From contig JAJONO010000031.1 in NCBI GenBank assembly GCA_021323535.1, forward strand, positions 1-63,062: DNA of 63,062 nt, read 5' to 3'. The position numbers and the translations under genes are program-made. This document shows positions 25,448 through 34,460 of the stretch, in pieces. The notes under the pieces are model-generated. The model was not told the DNA's origin and ran no database searches. It worked only from the letters and a program-made list of their open reading frames with translations. This DNA is from Bacteroidota bacterium (lineage in GTDB: Bacteria > Bacteroidota > Bacteroidia > B-17B0 > Aurantibacillaceae). The first letter of the stretch is position 1; every line of letters starts with the position of its first letter.

Positions 25448-27724
25448 ATGAGAAAAAAATTACAATTATTTTGCCTTATGCTGTTTGGCGGCATTGTACT
25501 TACCGCGCAAACACAGCCCATTGGCAGAACCTGTGCAACTGAAATCCCTGATGGAAAATGGGATGAATGGTTCAACAAAGAGGTAGAAAAAGTAAGAGCT
25601 TACTATGCTACTCACCGCGGCGTGGCCATGCCTAACTATGTTATTCCTGTAGTGGTTCACGTTATTCACTCTGGTGGTGCAGTTGGTGTTGGCGATAATA
25701 TTTCGCAGGCACAGGTTGTTGATCAGATACAGATCATCAATGACGATTTTAAAGGAATTGGTTTCAACTCTGGAAATGTTCCTGCCGTATTTGCTCCGGC
25801 TCTTGCAGATTGCCAGATCAGCTTTTGCCTTGCAACCAAAGATCCTACAAATAATACTATGCCTGAGCCTGGAATTGACCGTATCAGCGCTACAACTATC
25901 CCTGGAATTAGTTCTATTCCAAGCGGAGGGTTTTCAACGGCACAAATTAATAGTACCATTAAACCTGCAACTATCTGGGATCCCACAAAATATTGTAACA
26001 TGTGGGTTCTCAAATTAACAAGCGGTTTATTAGGTTATGCTACTTTTCCTGCCGGTACTACTCTTCCCGGTGTTTCAGGTGGAGGAAGCAATACTGTAGA
26101 TGGTGTTGTTATGGGTCACAATTACTTTGGAAGTATTGGTTCGGCCGCAGGTTCTGCTCCATATCACAAAGGAAGAACAACTACTCATGAATTGGGCCAT
26201 TGGTTAGGTCTTCGTCACGTTTGGGGCGATGGAAACTGTTTAACCGACTATTGTAACGATACGCCATGGGCAAAACAATCTAACTTTGGCTGCCCTACCC
26301 ACCCGGCTTATGTGAATCGTTGTGGAACGGGTCAGAGTCCTAACGGAGAAATGATACAGAACTTTATGGATTATACCGATGATCCTTGCATGTTCATGTT
26401 CACACAGGATCAGAAAACAAGGATGCAGACGGCAATGAGCCAGGGAACATACCGTAACCTTTTAGGAACACATGGTTTATGTGCGGGGTCAGGCCCTCCA
26501 CCACCACCCGCTCCACCAACAGCAGCGTTTGATGTTAACGGCCAGCCATGTGTAGGTCAGGCTTTCACGCCAGCAAATAATTCAACCGGAGGACCAACTC
26601 CAACATTTATCTGGTCAGCTTCTCCAAGCGCTTCATTTAATCCCGGTAACAACGTTGCCAGCCCGGCAATAACATTCACTGCGCCTGGTCAATACACCCT
26701 TTATGTAACAGCTACCAATACAGCCGGAACATCAACTTCATCAATGGTTATCGGTAACGTGGGTACTTGTCCTAAGGCACCTGTTTGCCTTGATACTATC
26801 CGCCAGATCAAGCCTATTGATACAATGACTACTTACAAGGCTCCGTTTAACAGCCTGGTGTTAGGTTGTCAAAGCGGCTGGACAGGTTTCCTTTCAGGAA
26901 CAAACTGCTACAAGGATAAAGAATTTGCGCAGTACTATCCACCTACAACTTATAGCGATACTCCTCTTCCACAGGTAAACAGTATGATCGTTATCTTCTA
27001 TAAGCCAGGAACAAAAGCTACTTCAAGTACAGCTGCAACCCCTATTAACTGTAAAGTGTATAGTGGATCGCCTCAAACGGGCCCGTCCTCACAGATCGCG
27101 ACTATTTCAGATGCTCTTGGCGCTATTGCAAGCAGCACCACTGCTACAACACAAGTAAGTTATTGCGGAGATCCAACGGTTGTTTACAGCGCTTCACTTA
27201 TACCGTACAAATTTAACTTTGCTTCTCCGGCAATCATTCCGGCAACTGGGTTCTTCGGTGCGGTTGAAACACCTTTTTCTTCACCTGTTGATTCGATCCA
27301 GATCATGTCCAATACATTAACCAATCTGAGCAACGATTCGAGTTCGTGGGTTCTTCAGTTCAGTAATAACTGGCGAACGTTGAGATGGAACCGTGGCGCA
27401 AAAGTTCAGCTCGCCATTTTACCACAGATCACCTGCCGTCCGGTTGTTGGTATGCCAGAACCATCAGTGTTTGAATCAAACATCCTCATTATGCCAAATC
27501 CAAGCAGTGGCGTTTTCAACTTGGTATTTACACTTCCTCGCGAAGAAAAAATAAGCGTGAAGATCTATAACACGATCGGGCAGCTAATATCCGATGACAG
27601 GTTTGAAAGCGTTACAAATAATGCCCTGACCGCGGACCTGAGCAACAGAGCGAATGGAATTTATATAATGGAGATAAGTAACGGAAAAGAAAAAGTGACG
27701 AGAAAGATAGTCGTCGCGAAATAA
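25448..27724 (+). CDS. Secreted M43 (pappalysin/cytophagalysin-like) zinc metalloprotease with T9SS type A tail
   Basis: 758 residues. A signal peptide (MRKKLQLFCLMLFGGIVLTAQ) is followed by an M43 protease domain: zinc site HELGHWLGLRH at 247-257 (all three His present), CNDTP with nearby Cys, and the downstream Met-turn segment NFMDYTDDPCMFMFT. A proline-rich hinge precedes a PKD-like domain (about 360-435), then a region of about 220 residues of unknown fold. The C terminus (ILIMPNPSSGVFNLVF ... IYIMEISNGKEKVTRKIVVA) is a type A T9SS tail. It is a likely extracellular protease that cleaves other proteins for nutrition. It has its own promoter and terminator. Confidence 0.92.
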   Translation: MRKKLQLFCLMLFGGIVLTAQTQPIGRTCATEIPDGKWDEWFNKEVEKVRAYYATHRGVAMPNYVIPVVVHVIHSGGAVGVGDNISQAQVVDQIQIINDDFKGIGFNSGNVPAVFAPALADCQISFCLATKDPTNNTMPEPGIDRISATTIPGISSIPSGGFSTAQINSTIKPATIWDPTKYCNMWVLKLTSGLLGYATFPAGTTLPGVSGGGSNTVDGVVMGHNYFGSIGSAAGSAPYHKGRTTTHELGHWLGLRHVWGDGNCLTDYCNDTPWAKQSNFGCPTHPAYVNRCGTGQSPNGEMIQNFMDYTDDPCMFMFTQDQKTRMQTAMSQGTYRNLLGTHGLCAGSGPPPPPAPPTAAFDVNGQPCVGQAFTPANNSTGGPTPTFIWSASPSASFNPGNNVASPAITFTAPGQYTLYVTATNTAGTSTSSMVIGNVGTCPKAPVCLDTIRQIKPIDTMTTYKAPFNSLVLGCQSGWTGFLSGTNCYKDKEFAQYYPPTTYSDTPLPQVNSMIVIFYKPGTKATSSTAATPINCKVYSGSPQTGPSSQIATISDALGAIASSTTATTQVSYCGDPTVVYSASLIPYKFNFASPAIIPATGFFGAVETPFSSPVDSIQIMSNTLTNLSNDSSSWVLQFSNNWRTLRWNRGAKVQLAILPQITCRPVVGMPEPSVFESNILIMPNPSSGVFNLVFTLPREEKISVKIYNTIGQLISDDRFESVTNNALTADLSNRANGIYIMEISNGKEKVTRKIVVAK

Positions 27725-27743
27725 AACTCAAGTCTTTTAAGAA

Positions 27744-27771
27744 AGCCCGCAGAACTTACTGCGGGTTTTTT
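27744..27771 (+). terminator. Terminator after the M43 protease gene
   Basis: CCCGCAG (27746-27752) pairs with CTGCGGG (27759-27765), then TTTTTT. Confidence 0.9.
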
Positions 27772-27799
27772 ATTTGGAACAAAATGAGTTTATTTGTTT

Positions 27800-28498
27800 A
27801 TGCAATTGTACCGGTTACTTTTACTTGTTTCCATTATATTAATTTTCAAAAGTTGTATGCTTCCTTCAAGAATGGACAGAAATGTTTCTAAATACTATGA
27901 AGATGTTAAACCAAAAATGGTAATCCACAACAACGATATTTTATCTGTTAATGATGATAAACTACCATACGTAGAAGACTATAATGAAAGCCATTTCAGG
28001 TATTTTTTATTTGTACCATTAATTGCTTACAACTATAGCGGTGAGAAAATCATGTGTCATATTAATCCAAGGATTTATGGCGGTTACATATCCGGTACAA
28101 TTTATAAATTCATGGAAGATTCAGTAAATACATCTTCGTTGAAAAAAAAGAAAGTTGAACTCGACCTGGAACACGTACCTTACAAGATTTATCACAAGTA
28201 TAATTCACACATTGTCTTCCTTAATATTTATACTATTTTTTTTGCAACACAATGGAAAAAACAGTTGATCTCAAATAGACAGGATTCCCTCGTTGTAAAA
28301 TATTCAATCAAAGATTCTCTCAACAAAATAATTAAAACCGAAAGGATTAATATCGCGTTAGCCCCTTCTTTTTCATTAAAATCCAGTGAACAGAACAAGG
28401 ACAGATTCATATACAATCATATGACCGGGCACGATTATAGAATGAAAGCAGTTTGTGACAAACTTACTGCTAAAATTATTAATGACTTAAAAAACTAA
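27800..28498 (+). CDS. Hypothetical lipoprotein
   Basis: 232 residues from ATG 27800; the in-frame TTG at 27794 only adds two residues. The N terminus MQLYRLLLLVSIILIFKSC is a lipoprotein signal with the lipid Cys in FKSC. The mature part has many Tyr, Lys and Asn and contains a hydrophobic stretch (HIVFLNIYTIFFAT) near 140. No family recognised. Its stop is 2 nt before the MBL gene, so they may share a message, but I see no functional link. Codon use seems more AT-rich than in its neighbours. Confidence 0.65.
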   Translation: MQLYRLLLLVSIILIFKSCMLPSRMDRNVSKYYEDVKPKMVIHNNDILSVNDDKLPYVEDYNESHFRYFLFVPLIAYNYSGEKIMCHINPRIYGGYISGTIYKFMEDSVNTSSLKKKKVELDLEHVPYKIYHKYNSHIVFLNIYTIFFATQWKKQLISNRQDSLVVKYSIKDSLNKIIKTERINIALAPSFSLKSSEQNKDRFIYNHMTGHDYRMKAVCDKLTAKIINDLKN

Positions 28499-28500
28499 TT

Positions 28501-29340
28501 ATGAAACTACACGCTGTAAACGCAGGACATTTTAAATTAGATGGTGGCGCTATGTTTGGTGTTGTACCAAAAAGTATCTGGAACAAAGTAAACCCTGCCG
28601 ATGAAAATAATATGTGCAGCTGGGCGCTCCGTTGTTTACTGATTGAAGACGGAAACAGGCTCATTCTTGTAGATAACGGTATGGGCGATAAACAGGACCA
28701 GAAATTCTTTGGCTATTATTACCTCCATGGAAACGATACGCTGGCCGGATCGCTTAAAAAACTCGGTTACAGCTACGATGACATCACAGACGTAGTTCTT
28801 ACCCACCTTCACTTCGATCATTGCGGAGGGAGCATTAAATACAATTCTGACCGCACAAAACTTGAGCCGGCTTTTAAGAACGCTACATTTTATTGCAATG
28901 AAAAACATTGGGAATGGGCCATTCATCCCAATCTTAGAGAGAAAGCAAGTTTTCTGAAGGAAAATATATTACCAATAAAGGAAAGCGGGCAATTAAAATT
29001 TATCGATAAAAACACCGAACTTCTTCCCGGGTTTACTTTTAAAGAAGTGAACGGGCATACTGAAGCCATGATGTTACCGGTTATTGAATACAAAGACACC
29101 ACCATTGCTTATATGGCCGACCTGGTTCCAAGCGCAGGGCACATTCCAATTCCTTATGTAATGGGTTATGATATGCGCCCCCTTGAAACGCTAAAGGAAA
29201 AAGAATTGATACTTAATGAGGCTGCAGAAAATAACTGGACCTTATTCTTTGAACATGACCCGCAAATAGAATGCGTAAGGCTTGAAAAAACCGAAAAAGG
29301 GGTACGTAAAAAAGAGAGCTTTAAATTAAGCGAGATTTAA
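28501..29340 (+). CDS. MBL-fold metallo-hydrolase (lactonase-like)
   Basis: 279 residues. The metallo-beta-lactamase signature THLHFDHCGG starts at 101, with the His/Asp metal ligands H102, H104, D106 and H107. Further ligands are likely in VNGHTEAMM and in YMADLVPS (the bridging Asp). The arrangement resembles the AHL-lactonase/AttM-like group, but the substrate is not decided by sequence. Cytoplasmic, no signal peptide. It follows the lipoprotein gene by 2 nt and is convergent with secG; no terminator is visible between them. Confidence 0.85.
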   Translation: MKLHAVNAGHFKLDGGAMFGVVPKSIWNKVNPADENNMCSWALRCLLIEDGNRLILVDNGMGDKQDQKFFGYYYLHGNDTLAGSLKKLGYSYDDITDVVLTHLHFDHCGGSIKYNSDRTKLEPAFKNATFYCNEKHWEWAIHPNLREKASFLKENILPIKESGQLKFIDKNTELLPGFTFKEVNGHTEAMMLPVIEYKDTTIAYMADLVPSAGHIPIPYVMGYDMRPLETLKEKELILNEAAENNWTLFFEHDPQIECVRLEKTEKGVRKKESFKLSEI

Positions 29341-29423
29341 GAAACTATTCTTCATAATCACATCCTACAGATTTCGCGCAGGACAGATCTAACTTTAAAC
29401 GTTAAGGAAAATTTTCAGAAAAA

Positions 29424-29771
29424 TTATGGTTGTTTAGCAGGAACGTTAGCGCCGTTATTTTGCGCAGGTTGTGTAGCAGGAACATTGCTAACAGCGTTTC
29501 CGGCCCTGTCTTTTGTAATTGCTTTGTTATCCTCGCTGTTACCCGAAGCAGCACCTGATTTTGGAGCCATGGCAATACTTAAAACGATTAACGCGATGGC
29601 TAATCCCCAGGTAGCTTTTTCAATGAATTCTGTTCCGCGTTTAACACCCATGATCTGAGTTGCAGCGCCGAACTGACTTTGAATACCACCACCTTTAGAG
29701 TTTTGAACAAGAACAACTATTACCAACAGGAAACAAACTAGAATTATTAAAATGGATAAGGCGGTATTCAT
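29424..29771 (-). CDS. secG: Preprotein translocase subunit SecG
   Basis: 115 residues: two membrane helices (about 3-22, LSILIILVCFLLVIVVLVQ, and 53-70) joined by the conserved loop NSKGGGIQSQFGAA, then an Ala/Asn/Pro-rich tail of 40 residues that is long for SecG but common in this phylum. It assists SecYE in protein export. It is the last gene of the sigma-54 activator/phosphatase/lptE block, 12 nt after the hypothetical gene. Confidence 0.93.
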   Translation of the reverse strand: MNTALSILIILVCFLLVIVVLVQNSKGGGIQSQFGAATQIMGVKRGTEFIEKATWGLAIALIVLSIAMAPKSGAASGNSEDNKAITKDRAGNAVSNVPATQPAQNNGANVPAKQP

Positions 29772-29783
29772 ATTACTACTTAA

Positions 29784-30761
29784 TTATTGGTTACTTTTTA
29801 ATTTTTGAATCAGGGATGCAAAGTAAGCACTTTTTTGTGGATATTTCAAACTTAATATTTCATAAGCGCGAATTGCTTTGTTAATATTGCCCTGAAGGGC
29901 ATAGATTCTTGCAAGTGTCTCAGTTACAAGATGTTCGCTTTCAAGCAAACTTTCTTTCGCTTTAATATCAGATTTAAAGAACTTCTGGTCCTCCTTGTTA
30001 CGTATGGCTCCAGGGTTAGCGTCAATGATTTTATCCATGATAGCCTTCTTCTTATCTTTTTCTTTACGAAGCTGAATTTCTTTGTCTTTTGCCTTTTGCG
30101 CCTCTTTCTCTTTTTCTTTGCTTACTTCCTCTTCAATTTCGGAATACGATTGTCCATTATTTTTCTTGAGGAACGTTAACCAATCCCCGAAACTTTCAGG
30201 CTGATCGGTTTTTAAATCTTCCTTATGAAATTCATTGGTTTTTAAAATTTCTTTCTCTACAAAAGAATTTACTAATGCCTTTTCAATTTCAAGAGCTACT
30301 ATAGTTTCGCTGTCGGGTTCTTGTTTCCTGTCTCGTATTTCCTGTTTCTCATTTTCCGGCTTCTTGTTCTCGATTTCGCTCGAACTGACACTAACTTGAT
30401 TCTCGCTTTTTGATTCCTGGTTCTCTTCCACCAATACTTCTGCAGACTTAAGAATATCCAGTTCTTTTTTCGTTTCCTCTTTTTGAGTTTTAACTTCAAT
30501 CTTTTGACTTAGATCTTCTACTTCATTTTCGAGCTGATGAATAAGTTTGTAAAGATGGCTTCGGTTAGTAGCTACAATCGCTGTTTTTTTAAGGCTTTGC
30601 TGGTACACTGAGGCATCCCATTTTTTTGATGCGAGACTAAGAAGTAGATGCCCCGACTGGAAATACGGAAAGTCCTTCACAAGTTGCTGCAACTCGGGAA
30701 TAACTTCTTTGTTGAGAAGCTGAGGATTCTTAATGTATTTTAAAAGTTCTTCGGCGCGCAT
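29784..30761 (-). CDS. Hypothetical charged protein with TPR-like C terminus
   Basis: 325 residues, no signal peptide. The first 80 are helical and fairly well structured (LLNKEVIPELQQLVKDFPYF), then about 150 residues of Glu/Lys/Gln-rich, probably disordered or coiled-coil sequence, including a KEKEKEAQKAKDKE stretch. The last 50 (TLARIYALQGNINKAIRAYE) look like one TPR. It starts at the stop of lptE and lies before secG; a gene of this type between lptE and secG is conserved in Bacteroidota as I recall. The role is unknown, perhaps in envelope assembly. Confidence 0.7.
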   Translation of the reverse strand: MRAEELLKYIKNPQLLNKEVIPELQQLVKDFPYFQSGHLLLSLASKKWDASVYQQSLKKTAIVATNRSHLYKLIHQLENEVEDLSQKIEVKTQKEETKKELDILKSAEVLVEENQESKSENQVSVSSSEIENKKPENEKQEIRDRKQEPDSETIVALEIEKALVNSFVEKEILKTNEFHKEDLKTDQPESFGDWLTFLKKNNGQSYSEIEEEVSKEKEKEAQKAKDKEIQLRKEKDKKKAIMDKIIDANPGAIRNKEDQKFFKSDIKAKESLLESEHLVTETLARIYALQGNINKAIRAYEILSLKYPQKSAYFASLIQKLKSNQ

Positions 30762-31273
30762 TACCAGTTATTGAAAGCTCTGTTAAAAACATCTTCGGTT
30801 ATTTGCCTGTAAATTTCAGTTACCAGATCCGCCTCCACAGCGGCAATATTTTCGGTACTCTTAAAATCAGCAAAACGTGAAAACACCTGTTCAAAATTTT
30901 TAGATGCCTCAAACTTGTTGGTATATTTTACCTGTACACTGATGGTTAACCTGTTCATAGCAGCCTGGTCGGTACTAAGAATAGCAATTGGAGCTACATT
31001 GTAATCTGAAATATATCCTTCGAACTGAAGATCGGCATTTTGTTTTATGAGCGCGAGACGGGTTTGTTGCGACACCACATCACGTAATTTTTCGGTGAAA
31101 CGCTGAGATAAGCTTGGCGCCCCTAACGTTGTATTATTTGTAAAAAAACCTACAGAAACCGTTTTTGCTTCTTCCGGAATAGACGCCCCACTCAATGAAA
31201 TTCTCGGATGACACGATTGAAATGTTACACACAGTACCATCAAAAACAAAATTATAATTCTTACGCTTCTCAT
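30761..31273 (-). CDS. lptE: LPS-assembly lipoprotein LptE
   Basis: 170 residues. Lipoprotein signal with lipid Cys in FQSC (near residue 20). The mature part matches the Bacteroidota LptE family: IPEEAKTVSVGFFTNNTTLG, SQRFTEKLRDVVSQQTRLAL and LQFEGYISDYNVAP. LptE plugs the LptD barrel that places lipopolysaccharide in the outer membrane. It overlaps both neighbours by 1 nt (the phosphatase stop at its start, and the hypothetical start at its end), so the four genes are tightly coupled. Confidence 0.88.
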   Translation of the reverse strand: MRSVRIIILFLMVLCVTFQSCHPRISLSGASIPEEAKTVSVGFFTNNTTLGAPSLSQRFTEKLRDVVSQQTRLALIKQNADLQFEGYISDYNVAPIAILSTDQAAMNRLTISVQVKYTNKFEASKNFEQVFSRFADFKSTENIAAVEADLVTEIYRQITEDVFNRAFNNW

Positions 31274-33231
31274 CAGTTCAGTTTAATTCCTATGGCAGAG
31301 ATATCATCGGTTTGTTCCGTATTCTTTTTCCAGTTATTTAATTCTTCTTCTATATTTTGTTTTTGCTGTTTAAATCCGAGGTGAGCCGAAGACGACAACC
31401 ATTCTTTAAACTGCTTCACTTTAATTTTTTTACCGGCAGGACCGCCGAACTGATCAACGATCCCATCAGAAAATAAATATACTTTTAAATTTTCACTTAT
31501 AGTGACTTTCTGTTCCGTAAAATTTTCCTGTCGCTCGTAAACCCCTATTGGTTGTTTATTTGGCTTAAGTTCCAGAATTTCATTAGTATTATTTAACAAA
31601 AGGGCCGTAGAGTTTGCCCCCGCATACAACAGTTCTTTATCATTAAAAGCAATAATTGCCATATCCATTCCATCACGTTTGTCGGAACCATCGATACTCA
31701 AAATAGTGATGACCTCTTTTCTTAAATGATCAAGAATAAGCGCCGGAGAAATAATTCCTTTTTCATTAACGATCTGGTTCAGCAATGTAATTCCTATCAT
31801 ACTCATAAAAGCTCCTGGAACACCATGGCCCGTACAATCGGCCAGAGCTATAATCTTATACCCCTTATGTTCGGTGAACCAGTAAAAATCGCCACTTACA
31901 ATATCGCGCGGTTTAAATATCACGAAAGCGTCCTTTACCGAATTTTTCAGTTTTTCTTCGCTGATGATAAGTGCACTCTGAATTTTCTGGGCATAATTAA
32001 TACTGTCTGTAATATCCTTATGTTTTTCTTCAATGAGCTGTTTTTGTTCAGAGATGATAGAATTTCTTTCTTTGAGGATCTTATTATTTCTGAAAAATGT
32101 TACCACATAAAATAATAATGCCAGAACAATGATGGTACCAAGAATAATAACGCCCAGCTGTTTTTGTTTTTCCTGTTCAACTTTACTAAGAGCAAGATCT
32201 TTTTCAAGCAACTCAGATTGTTTCTGCTCCATTTGAATATCAGATTCCAGCTGGGAGATCTTACTACTTGATTCTTCTTTCTCAAAAACAGCATTCAGTT
32301 TATTTTTAAGGATCATGTATTCGTACGCTTTTTTGTAATCTCCCATCTGTGAAAAAACCTGGTCATACGTATCATAAACTTCTACCTGGAGTTTTTTAAA
32401 TTCGTAACGGTTGGCAATGTTCAGGGCAGAATCGGCAAGTAAGAGAGCCTGCGTATAATTCTTTCTGTCTTTTTCGAGGAGAGCTATATTATTGAGCGAG
32501 CCTCCCACGCCAAGCAGGTCATTGTCTTTGAGACGGTACTCGAGCCCCATCATAAAATATTTTCGTGCCGAATCGGGCTTCTGTTTTACAAGATAAACAA
32601 TACCAAGGTTATTATAATCATTACCAAGCTGATCGGTACGGTTATTTAATTCATCGTCTTTAACCGATCGCAAAAAATATTCAAATGCCATGTCCCAATC
32701 GCCCCGGTTACCATAAGCTATACCCATGTTGTTGTAGGCCTTTGAAACAGGAATTTTTAATTTATATTTTTTGATGGCGGCAATCTGCTTATTAAAATAT
32801 TCAATAGCTTTTGAAAAATTTCCCTGGCTGATACTAATTAGTCCGAGTTCGCCATACGCATCATACAACCAGCTTTTTTTGTTTTCGGTTTTAATAGCGT
32901 TATTCAATAACAAGTTGCAATAATAAATACTTGAATCTACCTGGCCCAGGATACGCAGGATGGTGGCTTTGCGTATATAGCGTTTAAAGAATTTTTTATT
33001 AGGATCGTACTTACTGTAATAGTACATGGACTTATTAATATGTACGAGGGCTTTTTTAGGGTTGCTCAGAAAATCCCCTGATAATGCAAGGTACGCATTA
33101 GACTTAGTGGTATCATTTGCATTTGAAGATACAATAGCATTGAGCGAGTCCCTGTTGTATTTCTGACCTGTTAAGGATAACGAAATACAATGGGCTATAA
33201 ATAAAAAAAATATAAGGCGTTTATTCCTCAA
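31273..33231 (-). CDS. TPR-containing SpoIIE-family serine phosphatase, TTG start
   Basis: About 652 residues. I use TTG at 33231 because it gives a signal peptide (RNKRLIFFLFIAHCISLSLTG) and overlaps the sigma-54 activator stop by 11 nt; the ATG at 33294 only adds sequence that lies in that gene's end. Order: signal peptide, six or so TPRs (about 40-300), membrane segment near 380 (VIILGTIIVLALLFYVVTFF), coiled coil, then the PP2C/SpoIIE domain with ADCTGHGVPGAFMS, DGMDMAI, FSDGIVDQFGG and TDDISAIGI, metal-binding Asp residues present. It should dephosphorylate a phospho-serine/threonine protein in response to a periplasmic signal. The target is unknown. Confidence 0.88.
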   Translation of the reverse strand: MRNKRLIFFLFIAHCISLSLTGQKYNRDSLNAIVSSNANDTTKSNAYLALSGDFLSNPKKALVHINKSMYYYSKYDPNKKFFKRYIRKATILRILGQVDSSIYYCNLLLNNAIKTENKKSWLYDAYGELGLISISQGNFSKAIEYFNKQIAAIKKYKLKIPVSKAYNNMGIAYGNRGDWDMAFEYFLRSVKDDELNNRTDQLGNDYNNLGIVYLVKQKPDSARKYFMMGLEYRLKDNDLLGVGGSLNNIALLEKDRKNYTQALLLADSALNIANRYEFKKLQVEVYDTYDQVFSQMGDYKKAYEYMILKNKLNAVFEKEESSSKISQLESDIQMEQKQSELLEKDLALSKVEQEKQKQLGVIILGTIIVLALLFYVVTFFRNNKILKERNSIISEQKQLIEEKHKDITDSINYAQKIQSALIISEEKLKNSVKDAFVIFKPRDIVSGDFYWFTEHKGYKIIALADCTGHGVPGAFMSMIGITLLNQIVNEKGIISPALILDHLRKEVITILSIDGSDKRDGMDMAIIAFNDKELLYAGANSTALLLNNTNEILELKPNKQPIGVYERQENFTEQKVTISENLKVYLFSDGIVDQFGGPAGKKIKVKQFKEWLSSSAHLGFKQQKQNIEEELNNWKKNTEQTDDISAIGIKLN

Positions 33232-34444
33232 TATGATATTCGTTGATCTTACGGTATAAAGTTCTTTCGCTGATTCCCAATTCTTTTGCGGCATACTTAC
33301 GTTTACCTTTGTGTTTACGCAAAGCCTTTTTGATCATATCAATCTCTTTATCCTGCAGCGACAATGTTTCTTCCACTTCAATGGTATGAGGTTCCCCGGC
33401 TTTCTGGATCACACTCGGATGAAGTTTTATAGAGCTTCCGTTATCCAACATGTCGCCGTTATTATACAGGTTGCTTAGTACCTGAACATCGTCATTGCTC
33501 ATCGTACTCACTTTTCCATTGCCGGAAAGGAGATCATAGACCACTTTTTTAAGATCATTGAGCTCACCTTTCATGTCGCGCATCACTTTAAAAATAAGTT
33601 CGCGGTCGTTCGAGGAAAAAGCTCCTGCTTCTGAACTGATCACTGAAGGAACATTGTTTGAGGTATATTGCGGAAGATATTTCAGGAGAATTTCTGCATT
33701 GATATCTTTATTTTTTTCGATAATAGAGATCTGTTCCGTAATATTTTTAAGCTGACGGATATTCCCGGGCCAAAAATAATTTACAAGAACCTGCTCAGCA
33801 TCCGAATTCAATTTCACTACGGGCATTTTATATTTAGCGGCAAAATCATTGGCGAACTTCCGGAAAAGTAAATGAATATCTTCTTTTCTTTCTCTTAAAG
33901 GCGGAAGATAAATAGGGACCGTATTTAACCTGTAATACAGATCGGCCCTGAATTTTTCTTTTTCGAGTGCCTGGTAAAAATTAATATTTGTTGCTGCAAC
34001 AACACGTACATCGGTTTTTTGTACTTTACTACTGCCCACACGAATGTATTCGCCCGCTTCGAGAACACGTAATAATCTTGCCTGAGTAGCCAGAGGTAGT
34101 TCCCCTACTTCATCCAGGAAAATTGTTCCGCCGTTAGCTACCTCAAAATAACCTTTACGTGCTTCAGTAGCCCCTGTAAATGCTCCTTTTTCGTGACCAA
34201 ATAATTCGCTGTCGATGGTTCCTTCGGGAATGGCGCCGCAGTTTACTGCAATATAAGGACCATGTTTTCGGGCGCTTAATGAATGTATAATTTGCGGGAA
34301 AACTTCTTTACCAGTTCCGCTCTCGCCGTTTATTACAACGTTAAGATCAGTTGGAGCCACTTGTCTTGCTATATCAACAGCACGTTCAAGCAGTGCGGTG
34401 TTTCCTATAATACCATATTTTTGTTTGAGATCCTGTATTGTCAT
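33221..34444 (-). CDS. Sigma-54-dependent transcriptional activator without receiver domain
   Basis: 407 residues. I start at ATG 34444 (MTIQDLKQKYGIIGN), the family-like N terminus; the TTG at 34474 lies in a repeated sequence. AAA+ domain: Walker A NGESGTGKE at about 40, sigma-54 contact loop GAFTGA, Walker B GGTIFLDEVGELP. The C-terminal Fis-type helix-turn-helix is KYAAKELGISERTLYRKIN. It lacks an N-terminal input domain, so activity must be set by level or by an interacting partner. It heads the operon with the phosphatase, lptE, hypothetical gene and secG; miaB lies upstream beyond a small inserted gene. Confidence 0.93.
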   Translation of the reverse strand: MTIQDLKQKYGIIGNTALLERAVDIARQVAPTDLNVVINGESGTGKEVFPQIIHSLSARKHGPYIAVNCGAIPEGTIDSELFGHEKGAFTGATEARKGYFEVANGGTIFLDEVGELPLATQARLLRVLEAGEYIRVGSSKVQKTDVRVVAATNINFYQALEKEKFRADLYYRLNTVPIYLPPLRERKEDIHLLFRKFANDFAAKYKMPVVKLNSDAEQVLVNYFWPGNIRQLKNITEQISIIEKNKDINAEILLKYLPQYTSNNVPSVISSEAGAFSSNDRELIFKVMRDMKGELNDLKKVVYDLLSGNGKVSTMSNDDVQVLSNLYNNGDMLDNGSSIKLHPSVIQKAGEPHTIEVEETLSLQDKEIDMIKKALRKHKGKRKYAAKELGISERTLYRKINEYHIEE

Positions 34445-34460
34445 TCCTTTATCTTTTGTA

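Noticed and set aside
28501-29340. A confirmed quorum-quenching AHL lactonase
   Set aside because: The metal motif is shared by many MBL hydrolases; no other signal-degradation context is present.
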